From Cystobasidium ongulense (lineage: Eukaryota > Basidiomycota > Cystobasidiomycetes > Cystobasidiales > Cystobasidiaceae): a stretch of DNA of 64,000 nt. The notes under the pieces are model-generated. The model did not search any database. It saw only the letters and a program-made list of their open reading frames with translations, and was not told the DNA's origin. The stretch covers positions 434,001 through 498,000 of the forward strand of contig BQUP01000007.1 of NCBI GenBank assembly GCA_022835595.1, in the 5' to 3' direction. The number at the start of each line of letters is the position of its first letter. Position 1 is the first letter of the stretch. Of this stretch, positions 32,234-44,868 are shown in pieces. Position numbers and translations under genes: made by a program.

Positions 32234-34414
32234 ATGCAGCGCTCCGACGTCGTGCTGGCCGAGCTCGACACCTTTCTGCAGGCACAGGACTGCTCACAGA
32301 GCAGGATCATTCTTGCCGTTGCAAGCGAGACATCGAGTCTGCTGCCATGCTGCAAGCAGTCCTTGGGTAGGCATCACTGTGTCATCTTGAAGCATGACCA
32401 CCTCTTGTTGACGTTGTCCGATTCAACAGGCTTCAAGAATGCCCATATCTCAAAGCTCTGGTCAGCGAGCCATTGGAAGACTGACGGCTGCCGAATCTAC
32501 TGGAAGGACGCTCATCTAGTTTGCGTGCGCAAGTATCGTCCAAGTCAGCTAACCCTCCCTACGGCTCGCAGAGGCCGCTCCCTCCTCGCTGACTCTCCTG
32601 GTCTTTGTTTACCACCATTTCAGACTCCACCTATGCTTCAGTCGAGCAAGTCAAGCAGCTTGTAGGCGACGCATACGAATACTTGCATGAAATGCCCCCC
32701 GCGCTCTCTCCTCTTAGACGAGCAAGTCGAATTCAATTGGCCTGGATGCTACCTCACAGCCCCGACTGATACTACGCTTGACAGGTCTCTAGCAAGCCCA
32801 TTCTTGGAGTCAGAAGCCCATCAAGCGTCACCTCCAACGGCGCAACTCGAACATTACGATCTGTATCCAGTCATTCGAAGCTTGGTGCGACGTCTCCCCG
32901 ATCATCAGATGACCTTCCTTCTCCATCACAGGTAGGCAATCAAATAACACTCCTGCAAAGCGCGTTAGCAAAAGCTGATCACGACCTGTGCTGTCTCCTC
33001 GTATAGAAGCCAGCAGTATCACGGACGGGTGCAAAGCCTCGAGCTAGCGAGCCTGTTGCAACTCGAATGCCGACAGTCAGGTCACCCATCATTACGCGAC
33101 GACGGTCGAACACCGCTCTACATGCTCCAAAGCCATCCCCATCTCCTGTTAGTGACTACCTGCAATTTCAACTCTAGTTTGAAATCTGACCAAACTTGAT
33201 TTCTTTGGCCTTATATACAGCAACCGCCTGTTCCCACTCGTCCCGCAAGCTCAGCTCGCTCTCCACCAGCTGTACGGCCTTTGATACACAAAGCGTCGGA
33301 CTCTGCTCTGGCTTTGAGAACTCGAGGAAGAACTTCAACGGGTGCTCCGAGATCAGTCTCTGGTTCTGCTATACCTACTCCTGTTCGACGGTCTTCAATG
33401 AATGTATTGGATAGTATTATTCAGGGCAGTCCTGCTAGTCCCATTGAGCATTCAAAAGCGCTGAGAGCCAGCGTAAGTTATCTGCCCCCTTCGTATGCTT
33501 CGCTTATGTCACCGGTATTAACATTCAGTCCAAATAGCTACGATATGCAAAGTCACCAGCAAGCCACTTTAAGTCAGTCTCGATGCAGACTGAACCGGAG
33601 CCGAATCCATTGATGGACGAACTCGTTAAGCTCGAAGACGAATTCGACTGTTTAAAGCGAGAGCACGAGACTACCCTCGCATACACACGAGAATTAGGAC
33701 TAGAGAACCAAAGACTACGAAAGCAGAAGAGTGGTATCGTACAAGAGAATGAAATGCTCAAAGAAAGCAAGAAAGCTCTAGGAGGAACAATCAAAGAATT
33801 AAAAGAAGCAAATGCAAATTTGATTGATGAGAATGGATGGATCGTAGTTTGTAAGACTGAACAAGAAGAGAAAGCTAAACAATTAGAACTGGAGAATGAG
33901 AAATTGGCTTCTCAAGTTACAATTCTTTCCAATCAACGAAAGGAACTCGAGGTAAGTGCTGTTTCTCGCAACCACTCTATTAGGGGGTTTCGGGGTTTTG
34001 TTTTTAACGCTTCGACGTGTATGCTGACAGTCAATGCAGGGTCTTGCCCTGTGTACGCGTGAACAGCTCAATGATGCCCTCGACGAGATATCTCGACTTC
34101 AAGTTCAGGCGGCTGCCGCCCGAATGACCGCTGGACCGATGCAGAACGAGTTCACGCCGATGAAAACACCAGTGACTCGCTTCAAAGAGGCTTTCGATCC
34201 AGTCACAGTATACAGAACACCCTACATGACGCCTGTCAAGCAAATCTCCGCTGCTGCGACCCAAGTACTCTCGACCCCGACTACTCGAATGACTCCAAGA
34301 TCAACACTTAAGATGGGTTCTATAAGCGCAAGGAAAGTCAGGACTCCATTGACAGGACAGAAGCATGGATTGCGGTTCTGGAAACGAATGGCTAAACGAC
34401 GCATGTTTGCTTGA
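32234..34414 (+). CDS. Unnamed coiled-coil protein
   Basis: I do not recognise the family. The clear part is 3'. Ser/Pro-rich exons (VSSKPILGVRSPSSVTSNG; KPAVSRTGAKPRASEP; QPPVPTRPASSARSPP) lead to a long coiled coil (MDELVKLEDEFDCLKREHET, then LGLENQRLRKQKSG). A basic tail with repeated TP sites follows (FTPMKTPVTRF, YMTPVKQ, RMTPRSTLK) and ends FWKRMAKRRMFA. The last intron is about 33952-34039. The 5' model (MQRSDVVLAELDTFLQAQ, then STYASVEQVKQLVGDAYE) joins in phase at 32355 and 32552. One further intron before 32785 has no clear GT donor unless GTAGGC at about 32664 is used. TP-rich basic ends suggest a CDK-regulated spindle or chromatin protein; that is inference. Confidence 0.65.
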
Positions 34415-34592
34415 GTTTGACTAGCTTTATTGCGTGCTGCGCTGGTCGCCGCGCTATGATACTTCATGCTGGTCTTAGTTTTTCGCTCTGGGATATCATG
34501 TTCTTCACCTCGTGTGTGACTATTGATGGATGATATAGCAACAACATTACTTCTGTATCGACCCTTCCCGTGCTATGATGATGACATTTTTC

Positions 34593-37500
34593 TTATTTCC
34601 AGAACTTGATATAGATATCGGCAACATTAGCACGTTGGCTGAGACTTTATCGGCTTTGCTTTGATACAATACTACTCACCTTATCTGCTTCTTCTTGAGT
34701 CACTGCCCCTTCGAGTGCATCAGGATCACCATGATGATTTTCTGATTCGTCCCTCGTGACAAGGCCTAGGTTCTCCTTCTTGAGCCTTTGCAGAAAGCTG
34801 TAGAGGTGAAAGACTTAGTCAGCTAGACATTGAGATAAACCAATAGCAGTCTAATTCACCCGGCGTGCTTTGCTGTTGGTTTGCTGACTAGACGTTGGAT
34901 CGTATGGAGCAAACTTGCGGAAAGTGTATTAGCTGTGCGCTGGAAGTATGAAAAGCGTTTGGTCTAGCTCACCCGTTGTACAGCACGCTTTCGTCCTCCT
35001 CAATTGCTGCTCTCCTAGCATGTACCAGGCAGTCACGAGGCTTTTTCATGTCGTCTTCAGTCCTGGCATCCTGCATAAAGACCGGTATGATTTCACACAC
35101 TATCAGAGCATTGACATGTCAGCTTGACAGACTCGGTGATGTATCTATGCGCGACTTACTTTGTCTCATAGAAGTACTGGTCATCATACCGCCTTGTTTT
35201 ATAAGTTTCTCAAAGTCAGGTATAGGATCATCATATGACAGTAAGCTAGGTTTGCCATGTCCACTTGTACTTGTCTTCGAAGTATTGGGGTCTTTGGATT
35301 CGCCGTCCGTGTCTCCATCTTCCTCATCCGTAGCTTCCGTAGCCGAACTATCATTACCGTTGCCGTTACTTTTCCTGTCGTTTTTCCTCTCTTTCGATTC
35401 TACCGCCCTGTTCTTGCCCTTACCAGCTGGGGAAGCGTTCTGACTCTGACTTTGCATTTGACTTTGCCTATCGGAGAAAGCAGCATGATGTCTATATAAT
35501 TTCTGACTTTTAGCCAACCACGGTTGTTGGGTAGATTGTGTAGCTTCATCGTCCAAGCCTTCGTTCGCTTCTTCACCCAATAGCTCCTCAAGAGCTGTCT
35601 TGCTTGGTTTCTGGGCTTGTTTCTTCCTTCCTCTACCACGTGCCATCTTGGGTTTTGGCGGGACTGTCGGAGATAAGCCCAGTCAGTCGGAAAGAAAGAA
35701 CAACAGCACTGTTTTAACAGAAAGTACGGCTTACTCAGAGTCAGACCAGCGGATTTCGAGAGTGTCATCGCCGGCACAGCCGAAGCTTCCATAAGTTCAT
35801 CAGGCGGGAATAGGTATCTCGTCAAAGCTGGGTGTACTTCTGTATCTTCGCTGATAGTGGCAGAAGGGTCTAAAAGCTTATGAATGACACAATTTCGCAT
35901 ATTGTGAATTGATGGATTGTAGGATTCGACTGGGTCAAACCAAGGAGTCGTTGATCTATCGCATCGGCCCACCCACAGTCAGCTTAACTTTGATAAAACT
36001 CGTAAAGCAGAAACCATGTCTCACATTTCGCCTTTCGGCTTAGCATCCTCTGAGCCCTCTTCAGCTTTCACTTCCTCCTCGTCGTTCGCGTATTCGGGTA
36101 ACATCATGCTATCGACGAAATCATCCATAGAGCTCAATAGCTCCTTCTTTGGTAGTAATCGATGTTCAGTAACTGGCTTTCCAGTGACGGTATGTATTCT
36201 GTCTAGAGAAGGGAAACTCCAGTTCGCTATCTCCTCTCTGAAAGGCATCTGTAGTGACAAATTATCAATTATAAGTACACTCGACAGCTGAAATAGTGAA
36301 TGGAAGGGAACTCACAGGTACGAGAACTCCCATTTCCATTTGATCATCAACTGCATCTTGTCCGACTTTAGGAATGAGCAAAGCTATTCGGGGTTGTGTA
36401 ATTTTAGGAAGCAGCATTCGTACCACTGCTATTGTTTTCGTTTCTTGCATTGCCCATAACAAGCCTGAGAAAGCTAGTTGTGATCTTGTATCGTCTCCTC
36501 CAAATATCCAGTATGGATCACCGAGCGCCCATTCAGGATGAAACTATATTAATTAATGGTCATCTTATCAGCCTCATCCTTCTAATACTTTCGCTTACGG
36601 ACCGGTGTGCAAAATAGGAAAGTATGGACTGGGAATCTTCTCACCTGTGAAGTTTTGATAAAACCTCTAACCATCAAACCAGGTTCACCAGCGGGAAAAG
36701 TATAAAAATCAGATTCTTCTTCTTTTGAAATGGGTATTAAATCAGAACCATATTTATAAGCTCTGGATAGATTTTCATCTGTAGATAATCTTCTACTTTC
36801 TTCTAATCTTTTAGCTTTTTCTATTTCATCTTCTTCATCTTCTTCTTCCTCATCTGGATCTTCTTGAGTTATGGGATTCCCTTCTTCATTTAGTTTGGGT
36901 TTCTTGAGGTCTTTACTGTAATCTGGGACGTAGTACCATTGCTTCATCGCGTACGTAGATTATAATGATCAGCTTCAGATAATACAGGTCCGTGATTAGA
37001 TACTAGCCTCACCTTCTCCGGTACCAGAGCACCAGGATCGTGAAAAGTAGATCTGTCCTCATTATCTTCCTCCGCTTCATCGTCCTCATCATCGCTTCCT
37101 CTCTTCCTTTTCTTCTTCTTGTCACCGTTACTTTGACCATTATTGACTTTATCAGATAATTTTTTATTCCAAGTACCTCTTCTCATTTTTTGCATTGATT
37201 TAGCAGATGCTTTTTGTGTTGCTTTTTGTACTAGAACATTAAAAGATAGAGTTTCATTTGGAAATTCATCTTCATCTCCTATTATTAATTTTGTATGCTT
37301 TGTTACTGTTTTAATTGGTGCTATTGATGGTGCTGATGCTCCTGCCGTTGCGCTTATTACTGAACCTAATAGTGCTCGTGTCTGCCCGGTTGAGGAGGCT
37401 AGATCGTTCAATTTGTCCACCAGTGCTCGGATGCCGTCAATGTTTGCTTTCTGGAGATGGTAGAAAGCGTCAGTGATTAACCTAAACACGTGGATGTATC

Positions 37501-38284
37501 GTTAGGAGCATAGCCATGCCCACCTGAGCCTCCGACCATGTACTCTGAAAATGTTCGTCTACATCTGGCTGCCCGAAGTCCATGCCGCTATACATTTGTG
37601 TTACGGTCAGCACACTACTAGCACGCGAGACTAAGTGAGGAGGTACCTACATTACGCCCAAACTGAAGAGAGCTTTCCAGTCTACCGGTCCACCGGTAAG
37701 ACCAGGGACTACGGCTTCATAGAGTGGCCTCACCCAATCTTCATCAGCCCATGTCGTGATTACTTGCACCTGGCCATCATCATCTTTGATTACCGGTTCT
37801 TCGGCATCTGTGAGCAGGACGACTTGTTTCTTGCAGTCCTTGCGGAGAGCTTTGCAGTTTCTTACTACGTTACCAGCGACGTATATGGCTGATATAATGT
37901 CAGTATCATTGTCGCCTGGTTGTATATCGCTTAAGCGTTGCAAGTCTTGGTACGAAGGTTGACGCATAGGTATGAGCTCTTCGATGTATTCGTAGCCCTG
38001 CATTCCGTTCCGGTCGAGCGCATTATCGGTGGTCCCTCCGAACAAGACGATAGCTATCTGGTCGGTCTTCTTTGGATTGATGAGTCGCTGTGCCAGCTTG
38101 ACGCGCACAAAGTCGAGAGCGCAGTCGAGCCGCGTTCGCTCGTCGCCTGACGCTGGATCCAGCGGGCGGCCCATGGACGGGCTGCAGTCGATGAGGTAGC
38201 ATGTGTAGCTGTGTATGCTTCACGTCAGTCTCGGTGCAGGATGGCATAGTCAGTGCATCCGCCTCACGTATAGGATGCCGCCAT
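34593..38284 (-). CDS. KU80: Ku80 (XRCC5/Ku70-Ku80 heterodimer large subunit)
   Basis: DNA-end-binding subunit that starts non-homologous end joining and helps telomere maintenance. The first coding exon is only 17 bases (38284-38268, MAASY plus two bases); exon 2 starts near 38208 with TCYLIDCSPSMGRPLD of the vWA domain. Then come DQIAIVLFGGTTDNAL, VVLLTDAEEPVIKDDD, a basic-acidic insert with KKKKRKRGSDDEDD, and the Ku80 hallmarks YKYGSDLIPISKEEE, LIPKVGQDAVDDQMEMGVLV and WFDPVESYNPSIHNMRNCV. The C-terminal arm holds SYDDPIPDFEKLIKQGGMM. It ends EADKFWK after a last tiny exon whose acceptor is ATATCAAG. It lacks the long DNA-PKcs-recruiting extension of vertebrates, as is usual in fungi. About nine introns. 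Confidence 0.93.
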
Positions 38285-38715
38285 GCTGGCAGCGACGGGC
38301 GCTTTGCGAGCTGTTGGACGAGAGCGAGGTGATGATCACTACTTTACACGACGACGGCATGAGACCAGCGATGCACCACCACCACCACCACACGCTGCTC
38401 TAGCACATGCAACGCTCGACACTATCTGTTGCTAGCACTCGTTGGTGTTGATGATCACTCTGGCCCGCGGAGTTGGTCAATGACTTTCTCGATCACCCTG
38501 CGCTGAAGTATTCCGTTTGATGGAATGGACGGGTTGGATCCACTACACCTCGACAGCAGCAGCAGCAAGAGGTGCTGCGAGTGCTGGACAGCCTGCACGG
38601 CCAGACATGCGACCATACTGCCTGCTCCGATTCGCAATGGCGCACCTGTAGACTGCGATAGACGAGCCACCTGCAAGAGCGGGAAGATCACTTTATTACG
38701 CTCGCCCGCTGTTGG
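38285..38715. promoter_or_regulatory. Divergent promoter between Ku80 and the histidine kinase
   Basis: About 430 bases between divergent starts. It contains a short CCA trinucleotide run (38376-38393). No gene is recognised. Confidence 0.4.
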
Positions 38716-41700
38716 ATGCAGCAGAGCAGGAGCAAACGAAGGAAGCTGGACAAGGACAGTGTAGCTGCGAGCATGGACAAGCCTTGCAGCCAGCTCGCCG
38801 CCTTCATCCAGGCCTACACCGATGAGGGTGCGCCTGCGTGTGTTCTCTCGCTCGAGGACAACAGCGAGACGGCGACAATCACATCATCCAATGCCGCATT
38901 CACAGAAGAACACAAGCAGCAACTGATGCAGGCTGCTCCCTCACTCTTATCCAAGAAAGTCCTGCTCGCTGGCAACATTCGATGGGCCATTACCATTGTT
39001 CCACCTGCGTCATCCGACTCCTCGATGCAGCAGACAATTATTGTATGCATAGGGCGGCGGCAAGCTGCAATTGAACAACAAGACAACGTCTTCCCATCGT
39101 CGGGGACATCTCAGAATGCGCGCGTACGGGCTGAACATGCTCGCACGAACCAGCCGCAGCATTACTCTTCGGGGTCAAGCTCAGCAGAAGACTGGCTGCA
39201 GCGATGGAGCAGGATGGAGTTGCCTGGAACAGACAGACAAGCTTTCCTCGCTCACATAGAACTCATACGCAAAGTAGACTGGAGCAAGACTCCCCTTGGA
39301 GCTATGGATACCTGGTCTACCGTCCTTCTCTCCTCCTTAGGACAATGTCTAGCTAGCCCATTTCCTGTCCTGCTCGCTTGGGGTCCAGAACTCACGCAGA
39401 TTTACAACCTCCCGTATTCACACAATATCGCACAAAAACACCCTGGTAACATGGGTAAATCATATAAAGACGCTTGGCCTGAAGTATGGGAACGTAAGTC
39501 GGCTTTTTTAATATCTAGCTTGGCATTCAGCGTGCACGTGCAAATTAGTTCTGACTTTAAAAACTTCTCGCTTACGATAGACCTTGTTGGGCCTACGAGC
39601 GACGCGATGAGAGGAAAGGCAACACATGTCAACAATGCTCAAATGTTCCTGCAACGGAAGAGCTACCTTGAAGAATGTTATTTCACTTGGTCTATGACTC
39701 CAATCTTTGATGATGACAGGGAGATCGCCGGCATATATAGTAGGCTTCGTCTTCCTATGATTACCCTGCAAAGCAGCTGATGTTCAATATCTTGAACAGT
39801 CCCCAACTTCGATAATACCCGAGCAGTCGTAACTGAAAGACGGCTCAGACTGCTAAGAGAAGCAAGCGAAGCCACAGTAGTAGAAACCAAACCAGTCGAA
39901 CTCTATAGACGGATATGCAAAGCCGCTTCACGAGACGCAATTGATCTACCCATGCTCGTATTCTACGACAGCAGCGCAGCGGACGATGAAAGAGAAATGT
40001 CAGAAGATTCTTCGGAAAAAATGTTTGAAATTCAGTCCCTTTCAGGAAGTAATCAGTATGATGAGCTACCTCTATCTCACAATCATCAATTCCCTCCTCC
40101 TCCTCACCATCACCGTTCCCAATCAAAGTCAGGACAGGCTCGTCTCAATGTCAACGGCGCCCGATCAATAGGCGATGAAGAACATACAGTCTCTAATGCA
40201 TTGGAAGATAAGGACGCCGGGAGAGGTACAATCACTCCCAATTATGATGACCCTCAGAAAGTAGCCAAACCTCTGAGTAACCTAGTCAGAGCAGCCGTGT
40301 CAGGGTGTGGGAATGATAGTAGATTGTTTCCTCTCACAATACCACCTCCTTTGGGGGCAGGAGAGGAAGATACAAGTATTGCTACACATCCTACTTTTTT
40401 GGCTGCGCTTAGAAAAGTTCAAAATACTCATGAAGTCGTTATACTAAATGAAGGAGATATGGTGGATTTCGCTGAATATCTGGATGAGACTGCCTTAGGT
40501 GATCGTATCACTACTGTAGCCATACTTCCGTGAGTTTTCAAAGAGCACAAACGGTCTCGTTTACCAAAGCCCTTACAACCATCTTATTGTTTACTGTTGG
40601 TACTTATACGATGGCTTCCTTTCCTTCTTCTGCAGCATCACAACTTCCGATGATACTGTGAGAGGTATCTGCATAGTCGGATTAAACCCCCGTAAAGCAT
40701 ATAGCGAAGATTATCAAGTTTTCTTAGATTTATTCCAAGCACAAGTAAATCATGGAGTTACCAGTATTAGATTAGTAGGAGAAGAATTGAGAAGATCAAG
40801 GTTTTTCGCTGCTTTAATCAAAAGAAAAAATGAAGAATTACATGTAGTACTCGATGCTAGAACTGAAGAATTGAGAACTTCGGAACAAAAATTCGTTAAA
40901 ATGGCGGAAATTTGTCCTTCTGGTATTTGGACTGTTGACAATGAGTAAGTTTTCTGTCTCCCTGCATTTCAGTACATATCAGTACACCCTCCATTATCGT
41001 CTTTGGAATAGTGAATTCATAGCTAATGTGCCCCTTTACTCTTGTTTTCGATTGTCGTCTTCTAGAGGGAAAGTCTGTAAGTTTCCACAATCATTAGTGT
41101 ACAATAAGTCTGTTCGCGAGGATCGACTGACACCGCCTCTGAACCATTTACTAGCATTCGTCAATCAAGCATGGTGGAATATTACTGGCCACTCTAGAGA
41201 CCTGCCCGCGGACGAGTGGCCCAATACGGTCCATCCGGACGACAGCCAACGTTGTTTACTGTGGTTCAAGAATATTTTGTCTTCCAAGGATGACATTCAC
41301 CCTATCGAATTCCGCTGGAAGCAACCTCCCCAAGACGCAATGCAACGTTGGACATGGGCGGAAGCTAGACATAATATAGATGATAACGGTGACATGGTAG
41401 GTGTAACGGGAACATTGACCGATATTACAGAAAAGAAATTGGTGGAATTACATCAACAGCAAAGAGCTGAAGAAGCTATTCAGATGAGAAATGCTCAGGA
41501 AGGCTTTGTTGATATGACAGTACGTAAATTCCGATATATTCACAAAGCTTAGAGCCATTACTGATAGTTTCCACACATTCGTTCAATCAACAGAGTCACG
41601 AATTACGCAAGTAAGCTCCCTTCCGCTCTATAGAGGAACATTTTCATGATCAGTATACTAACACTTTTCACTTTAAACCTACAGTCCGCTTTCTGCAATC

Positions 41701-43410
41701 AGCTTATCGTCAGACGCAACTACCGAACGGCTGGAACATCTAATGAATTTGGAAAGTGCCAAGGCCGTAGTTGCTACTTATAAGACTGAATTCGAGGAAA
41801 CATTACAAGACATGAAGATTATTAATCACTGTTGCGTACATATGACACGCTTAATTGACGACGTTTTAACACTCTCCAAGCTCGGTATGTTCAATGCTAT
41901 CTTAGGAAGGAGGCGTCTATTTTGTATGCTGAGACTGCTCACTCTTGCCCTCAGACAACCAGTTCTTGGTCATCACCCCCGTCCCATGCAGACCTGCAGA
42001 CTTTATTTCTGAAACGCTAGCGATATTCAAGGGCGAAATGATGAGCAAAGACATAACATACGAACTTGAGATCAAGCCCTCTTTTGTTGCGTATAACGTC
42101 GATTATGTTCTAACCGATCCAAGTCGTATAAATCAGCTCGTGATCAACATTCTCACCAATGCGATAAAGGTGAGATAGCTCGCAGCAAACAAAACACTGC
42201 GCGAGTCAAATACTAATAATGGAGATCCGATTTTTTTTTCCTTTCGCTTGTTTCAGTTCACCGCTGCAGCTAAAGTTCGCCAAATCAAGGTGACACTCGA
42301 TTGTTCTCCCACCAAACCCGCCGCTGCCGGAACATCGATGCAACATGCCGCCCTTCCAATGCCAGGTGAAGCGGAGAAAGCGCCAAATGCAGACGATATT
42401 TATCTTCTCGTGTCTATCAGCGATACAGGACGTGGTCTGACACAAGATGAGATAGGACATCTCTTCCAGCGCTTCAGACAAGCTAATCCGAAGACTCATA
42501 TTTCGTACGGAGGAAGTGGCTTGGGTTTACATATATGCAAGCGGATAGCGGAACTATTAGGAGGGGAAATAGGAGTCGAATCCATTCGTGGAAGAGGCTC
42601 GACTTTTACATTTTACATACCCACAAAACGAGCATCATTAGCTCTTGCTAAGGGGCCGATGGCCTCACCCGGTTTCACTACCGCTCTATCGGGGCCATCA
42701 TCGGAGAATCCATTCAATCATGCTGTAGGAAATGGAAACCTTCGGACGCAACAACCTCTTTCATCACCAGCTGAAGAATTAGGGAATAGTTTCGAAAAAC
42801 TCGCTCTATTAATCGTTGAAGATAATCTGATAAATCAAAGATTGTTAGACAAGCATCTTACTAGAGTCGGTTGCGTTACTACTTGTGCCAACCATGGTCA
42901 AGAAGCTATTGATCTTGTTAAACAAAGTAAATGGGTCAGAAGTGATGGCCCTACTATAGATTGCGTCTTAATGGACATAGAGGTCAGTCTACCACAGATT
43001 GACTTGTTGTGATACCAAGCGACGTGCTCTCACTGACTGAGCTCACCTTCGTAGATGCCTGTTATGGATGGCCTGGCAGCTATCCAAGAATTACGCCAGA
43101 TGGAGACCAGGGGCGAGATAAAAGGTCACATACCTGTACTGGCAGTGACTGCCAATGCTAGACAAGAGCAACTAGAAACTGTGAGTGTTCAGACCTCTTT
43201 CCCGGACCGTCTTGCTCTATCTCTTTGCCAAAGGACAGAATGCTGATGTGGCTTTTGCCTTCATGTGCCTTGTTCTGTCTCTCAATCAAGATGGTTGGAA
43301 GTGGATTTGATGGTACTATAAGTAAACCTTTCAAGATACCAGTGATTATGGAACGCGTACGCACACTTTTACGAGAGATTCGATTAAAACAGGCGAAGCA
43401 AATGGCTTGA
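38716..43410 (+). CDS. Hybrid sensor histidine kinase (fungal two-component)
   Basis: Multi-domain sensor feeding the phosphorelay to a HOG-type MAPK pathway. Order: an N-terminal PAS-like fold (VDWSKTPLGAMDTWSTVLL, FPVLLAWGPELTQIYNLPYS), a long GAF-like region (RICIVGLNPRKAYSEDYQ type text near 40670), and a second PAS (FVNQAWWNITGHSRDLPADE, then GVTGTLTDITEKK). Next is the kinase core: H-box SHELRNPLSAISLS, N-box NQLVINILTNAIKFT, G1 SDTGRGL, F-box FQRFRQ and G2 GGSGLGLHICKRIAEL. The receiver domain has VEDNLINQRLLDKHL, DCVLMDIEMPVMDG with the phospho-Asp, and GTISKPF with the Lys. All catalytic residues are present, so the enzyme should be active. About ten introns; the H-box sits on a 17-base microexon (41594-41610). 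No transmembrane segment was noticed, so it is probably cytosolic. Fungal HHK group not assigned. Confidence 0.92.
41594..41610 (+). other. 17-base microexon encoding the H-box of the histidine kinase
   Basis: Flanked by ...CAACAG and GTAAGC, the 17 bases give Ser-His-Glu-Leu-Arg plus two bases of Asn. Joined to the next exon they give SHELRNPLSAIS, the phospho-acceptor motif. Skipping it would lose the His and shift the frame. Confidence 0.88.
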
Positions 43411-43816
43411 GGGAGGAACGGAACCATAATCATTCATTGCAATTCGTTCTGAAACCAAAACACTTCCTATGACTTGGAAGTCAACTGTCATCCTGAGCTT
43501 GAAAGCATATAGTACACATCAATAACTCTATTAATTCCCTTTCACTCACATTTATACATTTAATATTGTTTTTCCCCCTTATGGTTTGATTCCAGTTTGT
43601 CTCAATCCGTACTTCAATTTTTTTTTCTCATGTCAGTAACAGTCATTTAGTACAATCTTATCCATTGTACGCATAGTCCTCAGCATGTGCCCATCATCGG
43701 CACCGTCATTATTCCTTTCTCCATGTCTTGTTTAGTTCACCATAGAGCACGCTGTAGCATCAAAACCGCAAAATCTCAGTCGCAATTCAGCTACATTATG
43801 TACCCTCTCATGCATG

Positions 43817-43845
43817 TTGTATTGTATTGTATTGTATTGTATTGC
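43817..43845 (+). repeat. Pentanucleotide microsatellite (TATTG)n
   Basis: About five to six tandem copies of a TATTG unit in the 3' intergenic region. Confidence 0.9.
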
Positions 43846-43888
43846 CTTAATAAAGAGAAGATCAGAAGTACATGCAAAGCCATTCGGC

Positions 43889-43911
43889 TAAGAAGAAGAA
43901 GAAGAAGAAGG
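43889..43911 (+). repeat. AAG trinucleotide microsatellite
   Basis: About seven AAG units lie 17 bases beyond the stop codon of the ankyrin gene, within its probable 3' UTR. Confidence 0.85.
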
Positions 43912-43927
43912 GATATTCTAGATTTTA

Positions 43928-44868
43928 TTACTCTTCGCCCGAACTTCCGCCTGGTTCGCCATCGTCATCCAAATCATCTTTAGCTATGTCTGACGACTCC
44001 ACAGCCAGGTCCGCTTCTGCGCGGCGTCTTTAATAGAGCACTCGAGTCAGGACTTGCTTATACATAGGCACTGATGGCAAGTGAGCATGCGCTTACATGT
44101 CTTCCCGCAGCGGCGAATCCGCCGGCAATAGATCGGCAGGTAGTTGTTTGTATTTGTTGCGTATCCTTGGATCAGCGCCTGTGTATGCAAGAGTGGATGA
44201 TTAGGTACAGATCAGCTATTATGCTTTCGGTACTGTTTCAAGCGTGTCTGATTCATGATCTCACCGGACTCGAGTAAGGTGCGCACGACCCAAGCTCTAG
44301 CTTCTTCGTGGTCTATTCTCGCCGCTGAATGTAGAGGTGTATCGCCGTCCCGCTTCTCTTGAAGGTCTACGTCGGTCTTCTCGTAGTCTAGGAGGAGCTG
44401 GAACCGAAACGGTCAGCTGGGTTGTGAGTCTGGACGAAGCAGGAGACCGACTTCAAGGACATCCGGCGAAGGTGTTTTCGAGCTTTGTAGGCGAATAGAG
44501 AGGTGTTGTCAGATCCGAGTACAGGCATTTGGTGGATTGAGGTGAGGCTGTTTCGATGACCGTTACTCACGCGTAGTGCAGTGCTGGAAAGATCCGAAGC
44601 ATCAGCAAGTCGAGCAGGCCCAGCCGTAGAGGGATGCGGCCTTCAACGCACCAGTCATGCCCAAGCCGTCCTTCTTGTTGACCTCGTCTCCCACCTGTGG
44701 CAGGACTTGACGCGCCAGCTCCTCTGCGTCAGTCTTTGAGGCGTACAGCAGCTGCTCCCTGGATATCACAGCTATATCAGCCACGGCACCCGACTCCAAC
44801 CAGGCGCCAGTCGCAGTGCAGGCCTACCATGGAGAAGCCCCGCCAGCTGCATCCTCGCTGTCTGCCAT
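43928..44868 (-). CDS. Small ankyrin-repeat protein
   Basis: About 200 residues over five or more exons. The start is ATG 44868 (MADSEDAAGGASPW), followed by REQLLYASKTDAEELARQVL. The joined text MTALHYAASKTPSPDVLELLL spans a 13-base microexon and forms the first ankyrin repeat. A second repeat is GDTPLHSAARIDHEEARAWV, and ESGADPRIRNKYKQLPADLL a third partial one. The C terminus is acidic (KDDLDDDGEPGGSSGEE). The layout (few repeats, then a short acidic tail) resembles small fungal ankyrin chaperone-like proteins such as Yar1, but I cannot name the orthologue. It probably acts through protein-protein contact in the cytosol or nucleus. Confidence 0.82.
44571..44583 (-). other. 13-base microexon in the ankyrin gene
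   Basis: Bounded by TTTCCAG and GTGAGT, this exon supplies the TALHYA core of an ankyrin repeat (Ala-Leu-His-Tyr plus two bases). Without it the consensus TPLHxAA turn would be missing. Confidence 0.85.

Larger units (their letters stand above)
43411..43927. other. Convergent 3' intergenic region after the histidine kinase
   Basis: About 520 bases, AT-rich, between two stop codons. It holds a five-base tandem repeat and an AAG repeat listed separately. No gene is recognised. Confidence 0.4.

Noticed and set aside
38376-38393. CCA repeat upstream of Ku80 as a His-tag-like coding run
   Set aside because: It lies upstream of both divergent starts and is a simple trinucleotide repeat in promoter DNA.
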